A DNA stretch of 64,000 nucleotides from Provencibacterium sp. (GTDB lineage: Bacteria; Bacillota; Clostridia; Oscillospirales; Ruminococcaceae). Position numbers and translations under genes: made by a program. Location of the stretch: positions 1-64,000 of the forward strand of contig JAAWAN010000028.1 in NCBI GenBank assembly GCA_022792175.1, given 5' to 3'. Of this stretch, positions 1 through 8,047 are shown piece after piece. The notes beneath the pieces are model-generated. The model had not been told where the DNA came from, did not search any database, and worked only from the letters and a program-made list of their open reading frames with translations. Position 1 is the stretch's first letter. Every line of letters begins with the position of its first letter.

Positions 1-33
1 ATGGGAGGGCAGCCGCCCTCCCATCGCCTTTTT
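1..33 (+). terminator. Rho-independent terminator of a gene left of the window
   Basis: Bases 1-10 and 15-24 form a perfect 10-bp inverted repeat with a 4-base loop, followed by a run of five T at 29-33. The T-run lies on the plus-strand side, so it would end a plus-strand gene located before the window. It may also stop the minus-strand gene at 63-716, but the bases beyond position 1 are not visible. Confidence 0.65.
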
Positions 34-62
34 CAATGAAAGCTTTTTTTCGATGCGATATT

Positions 63-716
63 TCAAATCACATACTGGTAGATGGCCAGAAAGTGCAGCA
101 GGCTTCCCAGCAGCACAAACAGATGAAACAGCTCATGAAAGCCCAGCCTTTTCAAAAGATTCGGCTTTTTCACCCCATAAATAACCGCACCGGCGGTATA
201 GGCCAGGCCGCCCGCCGCAATCAGCGCGATGCAGCCGCCCGGCATGCTGCGCAGGGTGGAGGGATCAAAGACGATCGCCCAGCCCATCGCCACATAGAGC
301 AGGGTGGAAAGCCAGCGGGGCGCCTCCATCCAGAGCACTTTGAGGATGATGCCCGCCAGCGCAATCCCCCACATAGCCGCGCACAGGCGCACCCCCGCCT
401 GCCCCTGCGAAAAGCGAAGAAAAATCGGGGTATAGGTTCCGGCAATCAGCACATAGATCATCGCATGGTCCAGTTTGCGCAGCCGTTTTAAAATCTGCGC
501 CGGGCAGTTGACATAGTGATAAAGCGAGCTGGCGGAATACAGCGCTACCAGCGAAAGGCCGAAAACCAGCCCTCCAGCCAGAATGCGCACCGAAAAAGCC
601 GGGTCCTGCAGTGTGCCGAATACCAGAAGGAAGGTTCCGAATACCGACAGGGCCGCACCGATAAAGTGGGTAAAACTGTTGACTGGCTCCCGCGCATGAT
701 TAAAGTAGCTGCTCAT
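63..716 (-). CDS. Hemolysin III / PAQR-family membrane protein
   Basis: A 217-aa integral membrane protein with about seven hydrophobic segments, the normal length for the bacterial hemolysin III (YqfA/TrhA) family. Visible family marks are an early EPVNSFTH, the SSLYHY motif in the second segment, the LDHAMIYVLIAGTYTP stretch and the C-terminal HELFHLFVLLGSLLHF. The conserved His/Asp/Ser residues are those that bind a metal ion in PAQR proteins. The cellular role of bacterial members is unsettled (membrane energetics has been proposed; haemolysis is doubtful). The ATG at 716 is preceded by GAGGTG. It stands alone, divergent from the DUF1836 gene. Confidence 0.88.
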   Translation of the reverse strand: MSSYFNHAREPVNSFTHFIGAALSVFGTFLLVFGTLQDPAFSVRILAGGLVFGLSLVALYSASSLYHYVNCPAQILKRLRKLDHAMIYVLIAGTYTPIFLRFSQGQAGVRLCAAMWGIALAGIILKVLWMEAPRWLSTLLYVAMGWAIVFDPSTLRSMPGGCIALIAAGGLAYTAGAVIYGVKKPNLLKRLGFHELFHLFVLLGSLLHFLAIYQYVI

Positions 717-776
717 AACTTCACCTCATATTCTAATAATTGTTATATATAGTATCTGAAACTACTTTATGAAATC

Positions 777-804
777 ATTATACCACATATTGTTTAAAAA
801 TCAA
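777..804 (-). promoter_or_regulatory. Promoter of the hemolysin III gene
   Basis: On the minus strand TTGATT (799-804) and TATAAT (777-782) are 16 bases apart, about 60 bases upstream of the start at 716. It sits back to back with the plus-strand promoter at 813-841, so the two -35 boxes are only 8 bases apart. Confidence 0.55.
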
Positions 805-812
805 CCCCTTGC

Positions 813-841
813 TTGAATTTCCGGCCCTTTTTTGCTATAAT
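813..841 (+). promoter_or_regulatory. Promoter of the DUF1836-Nudix operon
   Basis: TTGAAT (813-818) and TATAAT (836-841) are separated by 17 bases. A TG dinucleotide one base upstream of the -10 box makes it an extended -10 promoter. The first gene starts 42 bases downstream. Confidence 0.65.
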
Positions 842-883
842 CAGCTTGCGCAGATCAATGCAGACTATACGGGGGAATTGCCC

Positions 884-1453
884 ATGGCAGATATGAAGGA
901 GGAAATCCTCGAGCTGGTGCTCCGCTCTTTTGCGGATGAGGATATCCGGCCCGAGCAGATACCCAATCTGGACCTGTATATGGACCAGATTATTACGATT
1001 TTTGATGAAAACCTCAGGGGCAACAAGCGCTTCCCCGAGGACAAGCTGCTGACCAAAACGATGATCAACAACTACAGCAAGGAGGGCGTGCTCAAGCCGG
1101 TCAAGGGAAAAAAGTATTCGCGCGAGCACATTATTCAGATGCTGATGGTCTACAGCATGAAAAATACGCTGACCATTCAGGAGATTAAGCGGGTGCTTTC
1201 CGGCGCTTATGCCGAGGAGGGCTTTTCGGCCGAAGAGCTGGAGGAATGCTACCGGCAGTATCTGACCTTCAAGCAGATTGAGCGGGAGAAAATGCCCGAG
1301 GTCATCCGCGAGATGTTCCGCGCCTCCCCCATTGAGCTCCAGAGCCGCAAGGATCTTTTAGTGCTGCTGCTTTCAATGTCGGCGATGTCGGTCTATATGA
1401 AACGGATGGCCGAGAATATTATCGACTGCTACTTCACAAAGGAGGAAAACTAG
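884..1453 (+). CDS. DUF1836 domain protein
   Basis: A 189-aa cytoplasmic protein that matches the clostridial DUF1836 pattern. It has an acidic N-terminal helix, the segment around KLLTKTMINNYSKEGVL, and a following helical region. The middle resembles a MerR-like winged helix (the KTMINNYSKEGVLKPVKGKKYS stretch is typical of a helix-turn-helix plus wing), so DNA binding is possible but unproven. The ATG at 884 is chosen over an in-frame ATG at 809 because that one lies upstream of the promoter -10 box, and GGGGGAA sits 6 bases before 884. It is followed directly by the Nudix gene, whose start codon touches its stop. Confidence 0.75.
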   Translation: MADMKEEILELVLRSFADEDIRPEQIPNLDLYMDQIITIFDENLRGNKRFPEDKLLTKTMINNYSKEGVLKPVKGKKYSREHIIQMLMVYSMKNTLTIQEIKRVLSGAYAEEGFSAEELEECYRQYLTFKQIEREKMPEVIREMFRASPIELQSRKDLLVLLLSMSAMSVYMKRMAENIIDCYFTKEEN

Positions 1454-1885
1454 ATGGTTTTTTGCCGGGTAGCCCCGCTCGAATCGCTGAAGCCCTATAA
1501 ATATGTGGTCGTTTTCTCGGTCTATAAAGGAGAGCTGCTCTTCTCCCGCCACCGGCAGCGGGAGACCTGGGAAACGCAGGGGGGACACATTGAGCCGGGC
1601 GAAACGCCGCTTGAGGCCGCCCGCCGGGAGCTCTTCGAGGAATCCGGCGCGGCAGATTTCGATATCTATCCCCTCTTTGACTACCATGCATGGGATGAAG
1701 AGGGGAGCTCAAACGGCGTGGTGTTCGCCGCCCTCATCCGCCGCTTAAACCCGCTGCCCGAAAGCGAGATGGCGGAGATACGCCCCTTCTCCTCGCTCCC
1801 GCAGGCGCTGACCTATCCGGGAATTACGCCGGTGCTCTACCGGCAGGCAGAAGCCCTGCTCGATGGCTGGAGAAAAAAGGACTGA
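1454..1885 (+). CDS. Nudix hydrolase
   Basis: A 143-aa Nudix protein. The full Nudix box runs from G44 to A66 (GX5EX7REUXEEXGU), with E50, R58, E59, E62 and E63 all present. These bind the divalent metal used to cleave a nucleoside diphosphate linked to another group. Substrate cannot be read from the sequence; small clostridial members include 8-oxo-dGTP and isopentenyl diphosphate-type hydrolases. The SRHRQRETWETQGGHIEPGE region is more like the isopentenyl/general group. The ATG follows GGAGG with 8 bases and abuts the DUF1836 stop, so the two are translated from one mRNA that ends at the hairpin at 1986-2026. Confidence 0.88.
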   Translation: MVFCRVAPLESLKPYKYVVVFSVYKGELLFSRHRQRETWETQGGHIEPGETPLEAARRELFEESGAADFDIYPLFDYHAWDEEGSSNGVVFAALIRRLNPLPESEMAEIRPFSSLPQALTYPGITPVLYRQAEALLDGWRKKD

Positions 1886-1985
1886 GCCTTTAGGCGCTCT
1901 GAATCCTCCCATCCGCACTTTACCCTGCTGCAGATACCGTCTGCGGTCCGAAGCCGATTATCCTATCTAAATATCTATTTCTCCT

Positions 1986-2026
1986 GACCGGGCGCCTCTT
2001 GAAAAGGGCGCCCGGTCTTTTTATTT
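1986..2026 (+). terminator. Rho-independent terminator
   Basis: An 11-bp perfect stem (1986-1996 with 2007-2017), loop of 10, then CTTTTTATTT. It ends the DUF1836-Nudix operon. The 100 bases between the Nudix stop and this hairpin contain nothing I can identify. Confidence 0.9.
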
Positions 2027-2094
2027 CAGAGATCAATCGGTTTCTGTAATTACTGTTTTAAAATGATTAATTTCTAAATATCATAAAATAATTA

Positions 2095-2123
2095 TTGACA
2101 AACAATAATATCAATGCTATCTT
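2095..2123 (+). promoter_or_regulatory. Promoter of the DUF2975-XRE-DUF4173 operon
   Basis: A perfect TTGACA (2095-2100), 17 bases, then TATCTT (2118-2123), within an AT-rich stretch (2027-2125). The first gene starts about 70 bases downstream. Confidence 0.6.
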
Positions 2124-2191
2124 AAAAGAGGCCGGAGGTCTCTGCTTAAAAGCCGGCCGCTCAAAGACTTTCAGGAAAGGTCGGATAAAAA

Positions 2192-2659
2192 ATGCAATCA
2201 AAATCTGTTCAAACGCTCAGCCGGGTTATGGAAGGGCTGTGCATTTTCTGCATCGGGCTGGGCGCGGCGGTTATTCTGTTTCTCCCCTGGCTCTTAAAAG
2301 AGTATCTCCTTTTCTCTTATGGCCGGCTCCTTCCCGGGCGGCAGTATGGCTGCATGCTGGCGCTGCTCTATCTCTCCGGCGCCTGCGCGCTCATTATTCT
2401 CTGCCATGGGCGCAAAATCCTGCATGATATCGTCGGCGGAAATCCCTTCACCTTTTCAACGGCGCGGCGGGTGCGGGCTATCTCCTTCTGGTGCGCGCCC
2501 ATCGGCCTGGGATATCTGCTGGGAACGCTGCTTCTGCCCTCCGTTTTTGTCGTTCTGGTGGGACTGGCCTTCACCTTCGCGGCCATTCTGGTGCTGATTT
2601 TAAGCGAGCTGTTTCTTCAGGCGGCGCAGTATAAGCAGGAAAATGACCTGACCATCTGA
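2192..2659 (+). CDS. DUF2975 membrane protein
   Basis: A 155-aa protein with four hydrophobic segments. The NPFTFSTARRVRAISF motif in the middle loop is the hallmark of DUF2975. In Firmicutes these proteins are regularly encoded next to a small YozG-type XRE regulator, as here (the regulator starts 57 bases downstream). The pair's function is not established. The ATG at 2192 has AGGAAAGG 11 bases upstream. Confidence 0.85.
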   Translation: MQSKSVQTLSRVMEGLCIFCIGLGAAVILFLPWLLKEYLLFSYGRLLPGRQYGCMLALLYLSGACALIILCHGRKILHDIVGGNPFTFSTARRVRAISFWCAPIGLGYLLGTLLLPSVFVVLVGLAFTFAAILVLILSELFLQAAQYKQENDLTI

Positions 2660-2716
2660 AGAACCAGAGGACAGAAGCCCGGATAAAAATCTGCCGGAAA
2701 AGCAAGGAGGAACACC

Positions 2717-2953
2717 ATGCCCATCATTGTCAATGTAGATGTCATGCTCGCCCGCAGGAAGATGAGCTCGCAGCAGCTGGCCGCAAGCATCGGCATTACC
2801 ACCGCCAATCTCTCCATTCTGAAAACCAATAAAGCCCGGGCCATCCGCTTTTCAACGCTCGAGGAGCTCTGCCGGGTGCTCGATTGCCAGCCGGGGGACC
2901 TGCTGGAATATCTGCCGGAAAAACCGGAGGAAAATGAGGAGGAAAAGCGATGA
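2717..2953 (+). CDS. Small XRE-family regulator (YozG-like)
   Basis: A 78-aa protein that is essentially one helix-turn-helix domain. The segment MSSQQLAASIGITTANLSIL contains the HTH and is followed by the typical FSTLEELCRVLDCQPGDLLEY end. The C-terminus is a short acidic tail. It has a strong AAGGAGG site. Its last bases overlap the start of the next gene (ATGA), which implies translational coupling. This kind of regulator most likely controls its own operon, which is an inference from family context. Confidence 0.88.
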   Translation: MPIIVNVDVMLARRKMSSQQLAASIGITTANLSILKTNKARAIRFSTLEELCRVLDCQPGDLLEYLPEKPEENEEEKR

Positions 2954-4542
2954 ACGAATATCAAAGGGAAGCGGCCGAAGCCCTGCCCGCCCCTGTTTCT
3001 GACTATGCCGCCAGAGCAGCCGAGGCGCAGCGCCGCTACCAGCAGCTGAAAGAGGCCTCTGCCAGCCCTGCCGGCGCCGCCCTTACCCTGGGCGGATTGG
3101 CATTCGGGATACTGATGGTGGAGATGACATTGCTATATCCCACCGGGCTTTCGGTGCTGCTGCTGGCCACCGGGCTGCAGGCGCTGCTTTTTTTCCCTTT
3201 CAGGGACCGGGCAGGCCGCGACTTTCGCCTGCTGGGGCTTCTGCTGCTGCTGACAGCCGCGGGGTATCCTCTGCACTATACCCCCTCCACCCGCTGGCTC
3301 TGCTCGCTGGGGCTTCTCGCCGGCTTTGCGCTGCAGCTGGCCACGCTGGAAGGCGGCTCCCCCTTCTCCTCCGGGACCATCCTCTCCCTTTTGAGCCGGC
3401 TGGCGGGAGAGCCTCTTGTTCATCTGGGTCTGCCCTTTTCGGCGCTGGGCTCGCTGCGCTCCACCAAATCCCGGGCGGTGCGCGCGGGGGCGGCCATCCT
3501 GCTCGGGCTGGCGCTGGCGACGCCGGTAGGCGGCATTCTGCTGCTTCTCTTCTCCGCGGCGGATGCCGCTTTCGGCGCGGCCATGGAGACCTTTTTCCGC
3601 TCACTGCGCCTTACCCCCGCTTCTCTTTTCTGTGACCTTATGCTCGGCGGCACGCTGGGGCTGCTGCTGGCAGCGCGGCTGCTGTGCGCGCGCTTTTTTA
3701 AGAGGGAACAGACAGCTTCTGAAAAGGCGGCTCTTTTTCGCATTCCGACTCTGGCCAGCGGCGCCTTTTTAGGCTGCATCTGCGCGATTACCCTCTGCTT
3801 TGTCGGCTTCCAGTTCGCCTATCTCTTCGGTGGCGAACAGACGCGCGCCGCTTGGGAGATGACCTATTCGGACTATGCCCGCCGCGGCTTCTTCGAGCTT
3901 TGCGCCGCATCGGCGATTATTTTTGGCGCGGCACTGCTGGCTTTAATTTTTACCCGCGCGAAGGAAAACCATCTCCCGCACAGCATCCGAGCACTGGCTC
4001 TCACCCTCTGCCTAGGGGATTTCATCATCCTCGCCTCCGCGCTTCGCCGGATGCTGCTCTATATCTCCGTTTATGGCATGAGCATCCGGCGGATTCTGAC
4101 CCTCTGGGGGATGGGCGTCATCTTTATAGGGCTTATGCTGCTGGTAATCCGCTGCATTTATGAGCGGCTGCCCGTCATCCGGCTGCTGTTTCTTACAGGG
4201 TTTTTCGCCCTCTGCCTGATTAGCCTTCTCAATACCGAACGCCTGACCGCCTCCTGGAACATCCGGCAGATGGAAAAGGGGAATATCCCCTTTGACAGCG
4301 GCTTTTTTCAGGAGCTCAGCTACACCGCTGCCCCCCAGTTGGAAGAGCTGCACCAGGCATTCCCTGAAAAGCAGACTGAGCTGGAGGCCATCCTGACACA
4401 GATGCAGCGGCAATATCAGCGCCGCCACCCGCTCTACAGCTTCTCCCTGGATCAGCTGCAGGCCAAAGAGGTTTTTGAGCGCCTCCTTCCCCCGGAAAAC
4501 CTGCCCCGGCCAGAGGCAGAGGAGACAGGGGAGTCTGCATGA
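2950..4542 (+). CDS. DUF4173 multi-pass membrane protein
   Basis: A 530-aa protein with a charged 45-residue N-terminus and about 12 hydrophobic segments. The YSDYARRGFFELCAAS stretch around residue 308 and the later RRMLLYISVYGMSIRRI region are typical of DUF4173 (DUF4153-related). The C-terminal 90 residues are soluble and charged. Function unknown; members sit near small XRE regulators or two-component genes. The start overlaps the XRE stop by 4 bases, so the three genes form one unit ending at the hairpin at 4543. Confidence 0.8.
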   Translation: MNEYQREAAEALPAPVSDYAARAAEAQRRYQQLKEASASPAGAALTLGGLAFGILMVEMTLLYPTGLSVLLLATGLQALLFFPFRDRAGRDFRLLGLLLLLTAAGYPLHYTPSTRWLCSLGLLAGFALQLATLEGGSPFSSGTILSLLSRLAGEPLVHLGLPFSALGSLRSTKSRAVRAGAAILLGLALATPVGGILLLLFSAADAAFGAAMETFFRSLRLTPASLFCDLMLGGTLGLLLAARLLCARFFKREQTASEKAALFRIPTLASGAFLGCICAITLCFVGFQFAYLFGGEQTRAAWEMTYSDYARRGFFELCAASAIIFGAALLALIFTRAKENHLPHSIRALALTLCLGDFIILASALRRMLLYISVYGMSIRRILTLWGMGVIFIGLMLLVIRCIYERLPVIRLLFLTGFFALCLISLLNTERLTASWNIRQMEKGNIPFDSGFFQELSYTAAPQLEELHQAFPEKQTELEAILTQMQRQYQRRHPLYSFSLDQLQAKEVFERLLPPENLPRPEAEETGESA

Positions 4543-4573
4543 GCTCTTCTCTTTCAGTAAGAGCGCCTTTTTC
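4543..4573 (+). terminator. Weak rho-independent terminator
   Basis: GCTCTT (4543-4548) pairs with AAGAGC (4559-4564), and CTTTTT follows within 4 bases. The stem is short and starts right after the DUF4173 stop. Confidence 0.45.
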
Positions 4574-4594
4574 CGTTTTAGCCTTTCCCAGTCA

Positions 4595-4624
4595 TTGACA
4601 AGTAAAAGCCTGTTCCTTTATAAT
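4595..4624 (+). promoter_or_regulatory. Promoter of the exported multi-module protein
   Basis: Perfect TTGACA (4595-4600) and perfect TATAAT (4619-4624), 18 bases apart. The start codon follows 108 bases downstream, leaving an approximately 100-base leader with stems. Confidence 0.7.
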
Positions 4625-4633
4625 AGGGGACAT

Positions 4634-4703
4634 GGTGAAAATCCTCTCCGGCCGCACGGCCCTCCCCGACAGTTTCACCACTGCAGGGAGGTGGCCGGGA
4701 GCG
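4634..4703 (+). promoter_or_regulatory. Structured 5' leader of unknown class
   Basis: GGTGAAA near 4634 pairs with TTTCACC near 4672, enclosing an inner GGCCG/CGGCC stem. A second GGCCG/CGGCC stem lies shortly before the ribosome binding site. The arrangement could be a regulatory leader. I tried to fit FMN and cobalamin riboswitches and neither core matches, so no class is named. Confidence 0.3.
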
Positions 4704-4731
4704 GCCGGACTTGACGAAAGGAAGGTCTGTC

Positions 4732-6966
4732 ATGCTTAAACATGTGCTATCCATCCTCTGCGCGGCGGCGCTGGTGTTTACCCTCGCCTGCGGCGCGGCT
4801 GCCTCGCTCAGCAGCACATCCCCCTCCCCCGAAGATTATTCCGTTCGAATGAAAGACGGAAAGCTCGAATTTTTAAAGGGACAGCAGGTAACGGCAAGCT
4901 ATGCCATTCAAAGTCCCACCCGCCTTACGCTGCATTCAGATGACGAGGGCGATCTGCTGCTGCTTTTCACCCAGCCGGATGGGCGCAGGCGCAACATCAC
5001 CCTGCGCAACCAGAAAACCCTTTCACTCGATGGGATATTCGACGCCATCTCGATACGCAGCTCATTTTTGAGCGATATTGCGGTTATCCTTGAACCATCC
5101 AGCCGCGTTACGCAGCTTTCTCTTTATTCCGGCTGTCAGACCCTTCTTCGCGGGAAGGCGGAAAATGTCACTGTCGCCGGCCCGGCAAGGCTTTCGGTAG
5201 AAAAGGGGGCAACGGCCGGCCTTCTGCGCGTTTTAAATGTCAAAGCACAGGTGAACATCCATAAAAGTGCTTCGGTCAGAGAAGCCTATTCGTCCTCCCC
5301 TTCCGCCGTGCAGGGCCTCCCCTCGGTCAGCTCACTGGAAGAGTGGGAAAGCTCCCGCTACCCCTCCGGTTCCGGTTCTGATTCCGGTTCCAGCTCCAGT
5401 TCCAGCTCAGATTCCAGCTCCGGTTCTGATTCTGACTCCGGTTCCAGTTCCGGCTCTTCTTCTGAACCTCAGCAGCCGGAGGAGATTAAAATCGTAGGAA
5501 TCGTTCCCTCGATGGGCAAGGTAACCGTTGAGCTGAGTGCTCCGGTGGAGCTGAACGCCTCTGACTTCTATATCCGCTGCCCCGCGGGAAACGACATGAC
5601 CATTCTCCGCGCGGACTCGCCCTCCGGGCCACAGAAAAACCGTATCTATACGCTCAGCACCACCTATTATAAGGAAAACACCTACTACCTGCAGATTTCC
5701 CTGCCGGATGGGCGGCAGCTTGAGCAGACGTTTACTGTCAATATCCTCTCTCCGGAGCTGCGCGATTTTGAAAGCAGGCGCCTTTCCCCCTCCTGCGCCG
5801 AAATCACCTTCATTTCTGATACGGCAGGTCTGCTTTACTATGTGGCTGTTCCTCAGTCTGCAGCCCGCTCGCTGACCGCAGGAAGCGCGCCGCAGAATTC
5901 CTGGGAGCTGTATTCCACCGGCGAATCCCGGACATTTTCTGCGGGATCAAACACCTTTACGGTGGAGGGGCTTTCGGAAAAGACCGGCTACTCCTTCTAT
6001 TTTGCCGCTGCAGACACGGCGGGCGAGAATCTTTCCGGCCTGTTCCTGCCGCTGAGCGTTGACGCAGAACCGGAGGCAGCGCCGGATGCAGAGGGCTATG
6101 CCCTCGTCTCTGTCGAACAGATTTCCGATTATGGCTTCACGGTTACGCTGAATAAACCTACCGCTGCTCCCCTGGAGCTCTCTGCTTTTCATGCCAGCTG
6201 CCCCACGCAGGCCGCGCTGACTCTCGGCCGGGTGGAAACAGAGGATAACCGGACCTATCGGGTTTACCTGCGTGAAAACTATTATTTCATGAGCAAAAAC
6301 AACTATCAGGTAGAAATCACCTTCCCGGATGGCAGCAAAGCAAGCGGCCGCTTTTATGCGGAGACCTATCCGGCTATCGGCATTATCACCGCCGAACGCA
6401 CGCCGGATGGGACGCTGCGGGCAGACTTCAGCTCGGATAAACCCGGCACCGTCTACTGTATCACGATGAGCGAAGAGGAAAACAAGCCCTCTGTTTCCTG
6501 GATGCTGCAGAATGCCCGGGAAATGGAGCTGGTTGCCGGCAGCAATCAGCTGACCCTTACCGAAGTTCCCGAAAATCACACGCGCCTTTATCTGGTAGCG
6601 GTTGACCGGAAGGGAAATACCCCGGAATTTGTGGACAGTGCCCGTATTACCCAGGTGGATGCCCTGCCCGAGCAGCCGGAAGAGACCAACGCCATCACCG
6701 GCGTAACGGTGAGCAATTCCTCCGGCCGTACGACACTGGAGCTGGCTATCCGCGAGCCGATTGATTCTATCGGACTTGAGCCTGCTGTTACCACCCTCTC
6801 GGGCGGCGGCAACAGCGCACCCCGGCTGGTCAGCGTATGGGGAAACAATGAAATGTTCAGCACGATTATCTATCTCTCGCTGAACATTCAGCTTGAGCCC
6901 GGCGAATACCGGGTCAGCCTTCATCCTGATGGCGGGCTGCTTTCCTATACTTTTCAGGTGCAGTAG
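4732..6966 (+). CDS. Secreted protein with Ser-rich linker and five alternating beta modules
   Basis: A 744-aa exported protein of unknown function. It starts with a signal peptide (residues 1 to about 27; the VFTLACGAA end could be processed by either signal peptidase). A beta-rich N-terminal domain covers about 28-205. A Ser/Gly/Asp linker covers about 212-245. Five modules then alternate: type A at about 252-342, 456-545 and 653-744, and type B (fibronectin III-like look) at about 343-445 and 550-640. The first two A modules share F-x-C-P, a YY-x3-N-Y core and a LPDG or FPDG turn; the third is more diverged and keeps an HPDG turn. No sortase motif or C-terminal membrane anchor is visible. 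The ATG at 4732 with AAAGGAAGG is preferred to an upstream TTG. A surface or wall-associated role is inferred only. Confidence 0.7.
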   Translation: MLKHVLSILCAAALVFTLACGAAASLSSTSPSPEDYSVRMKDGKLEFLKGQQVTASYAIQSPTRLTLHSDDEGDLLLLFTQPDGRRRNITLRNQKTLSLDGIFDAISIRSSFLSDIAVILEPSSRVTQLSLYSGCQTLLRGKAENVTVAGPARLSVEKGATAGLLRVLNVKAQVNIHKSASVREAYSSSPSAVQGLPSVSSLEEWESSRYPSGSGSDSGSSSSSSSDSSSGSDSDSGSSSGSSSEPQQPEEIKIVGIVPSMGKVTVELSAPVELNASDFYIRCPAGNDMTILRADSPSGPQKNRIYTLSTTYYKENTYYLQISLPDGRQLEQTFTVNILSPELRDFESRRLSPSCAEITFISDTAGLLYYVAVPQSAARSLTAGSAPQNSWELYSTGESRTFSAGSNTFTVEGLSEKTGYSFYFAAADTAGENLSGLFLPLSVDAEPEAAPDAEGYALVSVEQISDYGFTVTLNKPTAAPLELSAFHASCPTQAALTLGRVETEDNRTYRVYLRENYYFMSKNNYQVEITFPDGSKASGRFYAETYPAIGIITAERTPDGTLRADFSSDKPGTVYCITMSEEENKPSVSWMLQNAREMELVAGSNQLTLTEVPENHTRLYLVAVDRKGNTPEFVDSARITQVDALPEQPEETNAITGVTVSNSSGRTTLELAIREPIDSIGLEPAVTTLSGGGNSAPRLVSVWGNNEMFSTIIYLSLNIQLEPGEYRVSLHPDGGLLSYTFQVQ
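5365..5466 (+). repeat. Low-complexity Ser/Gly/Asp-coding repeat
   Basis: The DNA consists of imperfect tandem TCCGGT, TCTGAT and TCCAGC hexamers encoding the Ser-rich linker of the surrounding gene. Such tracts are prone to slippage, so its length could differ between strains. Confidence 0.8.
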
Positions 6967-7035
6967 TCTCTCCGGTTCAAACGAAAGCCTGGCCCGGAAA
7001 TGAGGCGCCCGGTAAAAAACGAAAGAAGGAAGAAA

Positions 7036-7854
7036 ATGACCGACAGGGAAAAGGCCGAAAAGCTTAAAAAAATCAAATGTTTTGTTCTGGATATGGATGG
7101 TACCATCTATCTGGGAGACCGGCTGTTCGACTTTACACCGGAATTTTTGAAAACGGTGGAGCAGTGCCAAAAGACCTACTGCTTTTTTACAAACAACAGC
7201 TCGAAAAACGAGCAGGCCTATCTTCAAAAGCTCGCCCGTATGGGCATCCATATCCCCCGGGAGCGCATGCTGATTTCAAACGGCGTTATCATCGACTGGC
7301 TGTTAAAAAACCGGCCGGGAGAGAGCGCCTACCTGGTCGGCACCCCGCTGCTTGAGGAGGCCTTTCGCCAGGGCGGCATCCCCTTAGGAGGGGAGGAGGC
7401 CGACTATGTTGTTCTCGGCTTTGATACAACGCTGGCCTATCAAAAACTGGTGATCGCCTGCAACATGGTGCGCGCCGGAAAAACGATTTACGGCGTGAAT
7501 CCCGATTTTAACTGTCCGGTCGAAAACGGCTTCATCCCCGACTGCGGCTCAATGGCGGCGCTTATCAAAGCCTCCACCGGCGTTCAGTGTGAATTCTTTG
7601 GCAAGCCCTCCCGGGAGACACTCCGCTACCTGATAAAGCACACCGGCTGCCGGGAGGAGGAGCTGGCCGTTGTCGGGGACCGGCTTTATACTGATATTGC
7701 TGTAGCGGATAAGACCGCCGTTACCTCCATTCTGGTGCTCAGCGGGGAAACAAAGCTGCAGGACCTTGCCGGCAGCTCCCTTTCGCCGGACATGGTCTGC
7801 CAATCGCTGGAGGAGCTCACCCGGCTGCTTAAAATGCAGCGGGACGCTCTCTAA
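7036..7854 (+). CDS. HAD-IIA family sugar-phosphatase (NagD-like)
   Basis: A 272-aa cytoplasmic phosphatase of the haloacid dehalogenase superfamily. Motif I is DMDGT (nucleophile D19, general acid D21), motif II is TNNSS, the motif III lysine is in FGKPS, and motif IV is GDRLYTDIA. The C2-type cap lies between motifs II and III. This is the layout of NagD, AraL and PGP phosphatases. Substrate cannot be deduced. The ATG at 7036 is preferred to an in-frame ATG at 7000 because AAGAAGGAAG lies just before it and homologues begin shortly before motif I. No separate promoter is obvious in the 69-base gap after the exported protein. Confidence 0.87.
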   Translation: MTDREKAEKLKKIKCFVLDMDGTIYLGDRLFDFTPEFLKTVEQCQKTYCFFTNNSSKNEQAYLQKLARMGIHIPRERMLISNGVIIDWLLKNRPGESAYLVGTPLLEEAFRQGGIPLGGEEADYVVLGFDTTLAYQKLVIACNMVRAGKTIYGVNPDFNCPVENGFIPDCGSMAALIKASTGVQCEFFGKPSRETLRYLIKHTGCREEELAVVGDRLYTDIAVADKTAVTSILVLSGETKLQDLAGSSLSPDMVCQSLEELTRLLKMQRDAL

Positions 7855-7933
7855 AAGCAGACGGCGCCGCCCGCCCCGGCGAAAGACAGCTTTCGGGCAA
7901 AGCAAAGCGCCCGCTTCATCCGCCAAATTGCTG

Positions 7934-7962
7934 TTGACAACCCGCCGGGCCTACAGTAATAT
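7934..7962 (+). promoter_or_regulatory. Promoter of the CNNM/CorC gene
   Basis: TTGACA (7934-7939), 17 bases, TAATAT (7957-7962). In the leader, ACAGG-TGGCCC (7976-7986) can pair with GGGCCA and CCTGT (8005-8017), an RNA hairpin of unknown meaning ahead of the ribosome binding site. Confidence 0.6.
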
Positions 7963-8047
7963 ATAAGGGAGAAAAACAGGTGGCCCTGCGGATATCTTTT
8001 TCCCGGGCCAGCCCTGTCAACAACTGAAAAAGGAGAAACGACAAAAG

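Noticed and set aside
4625-4731. FMN or cobalamin riboswitch
   Set aside because: GGTGAAA recalls part of the FMN element, but the other conserved blocks are missing.
5947-7251. 434-aa open frame on the minus strand
   Set aside because: Antisense to the exported protein and the HAD gene; no family motif and no start signal. It arises from codon bias in GC-rich DNA.
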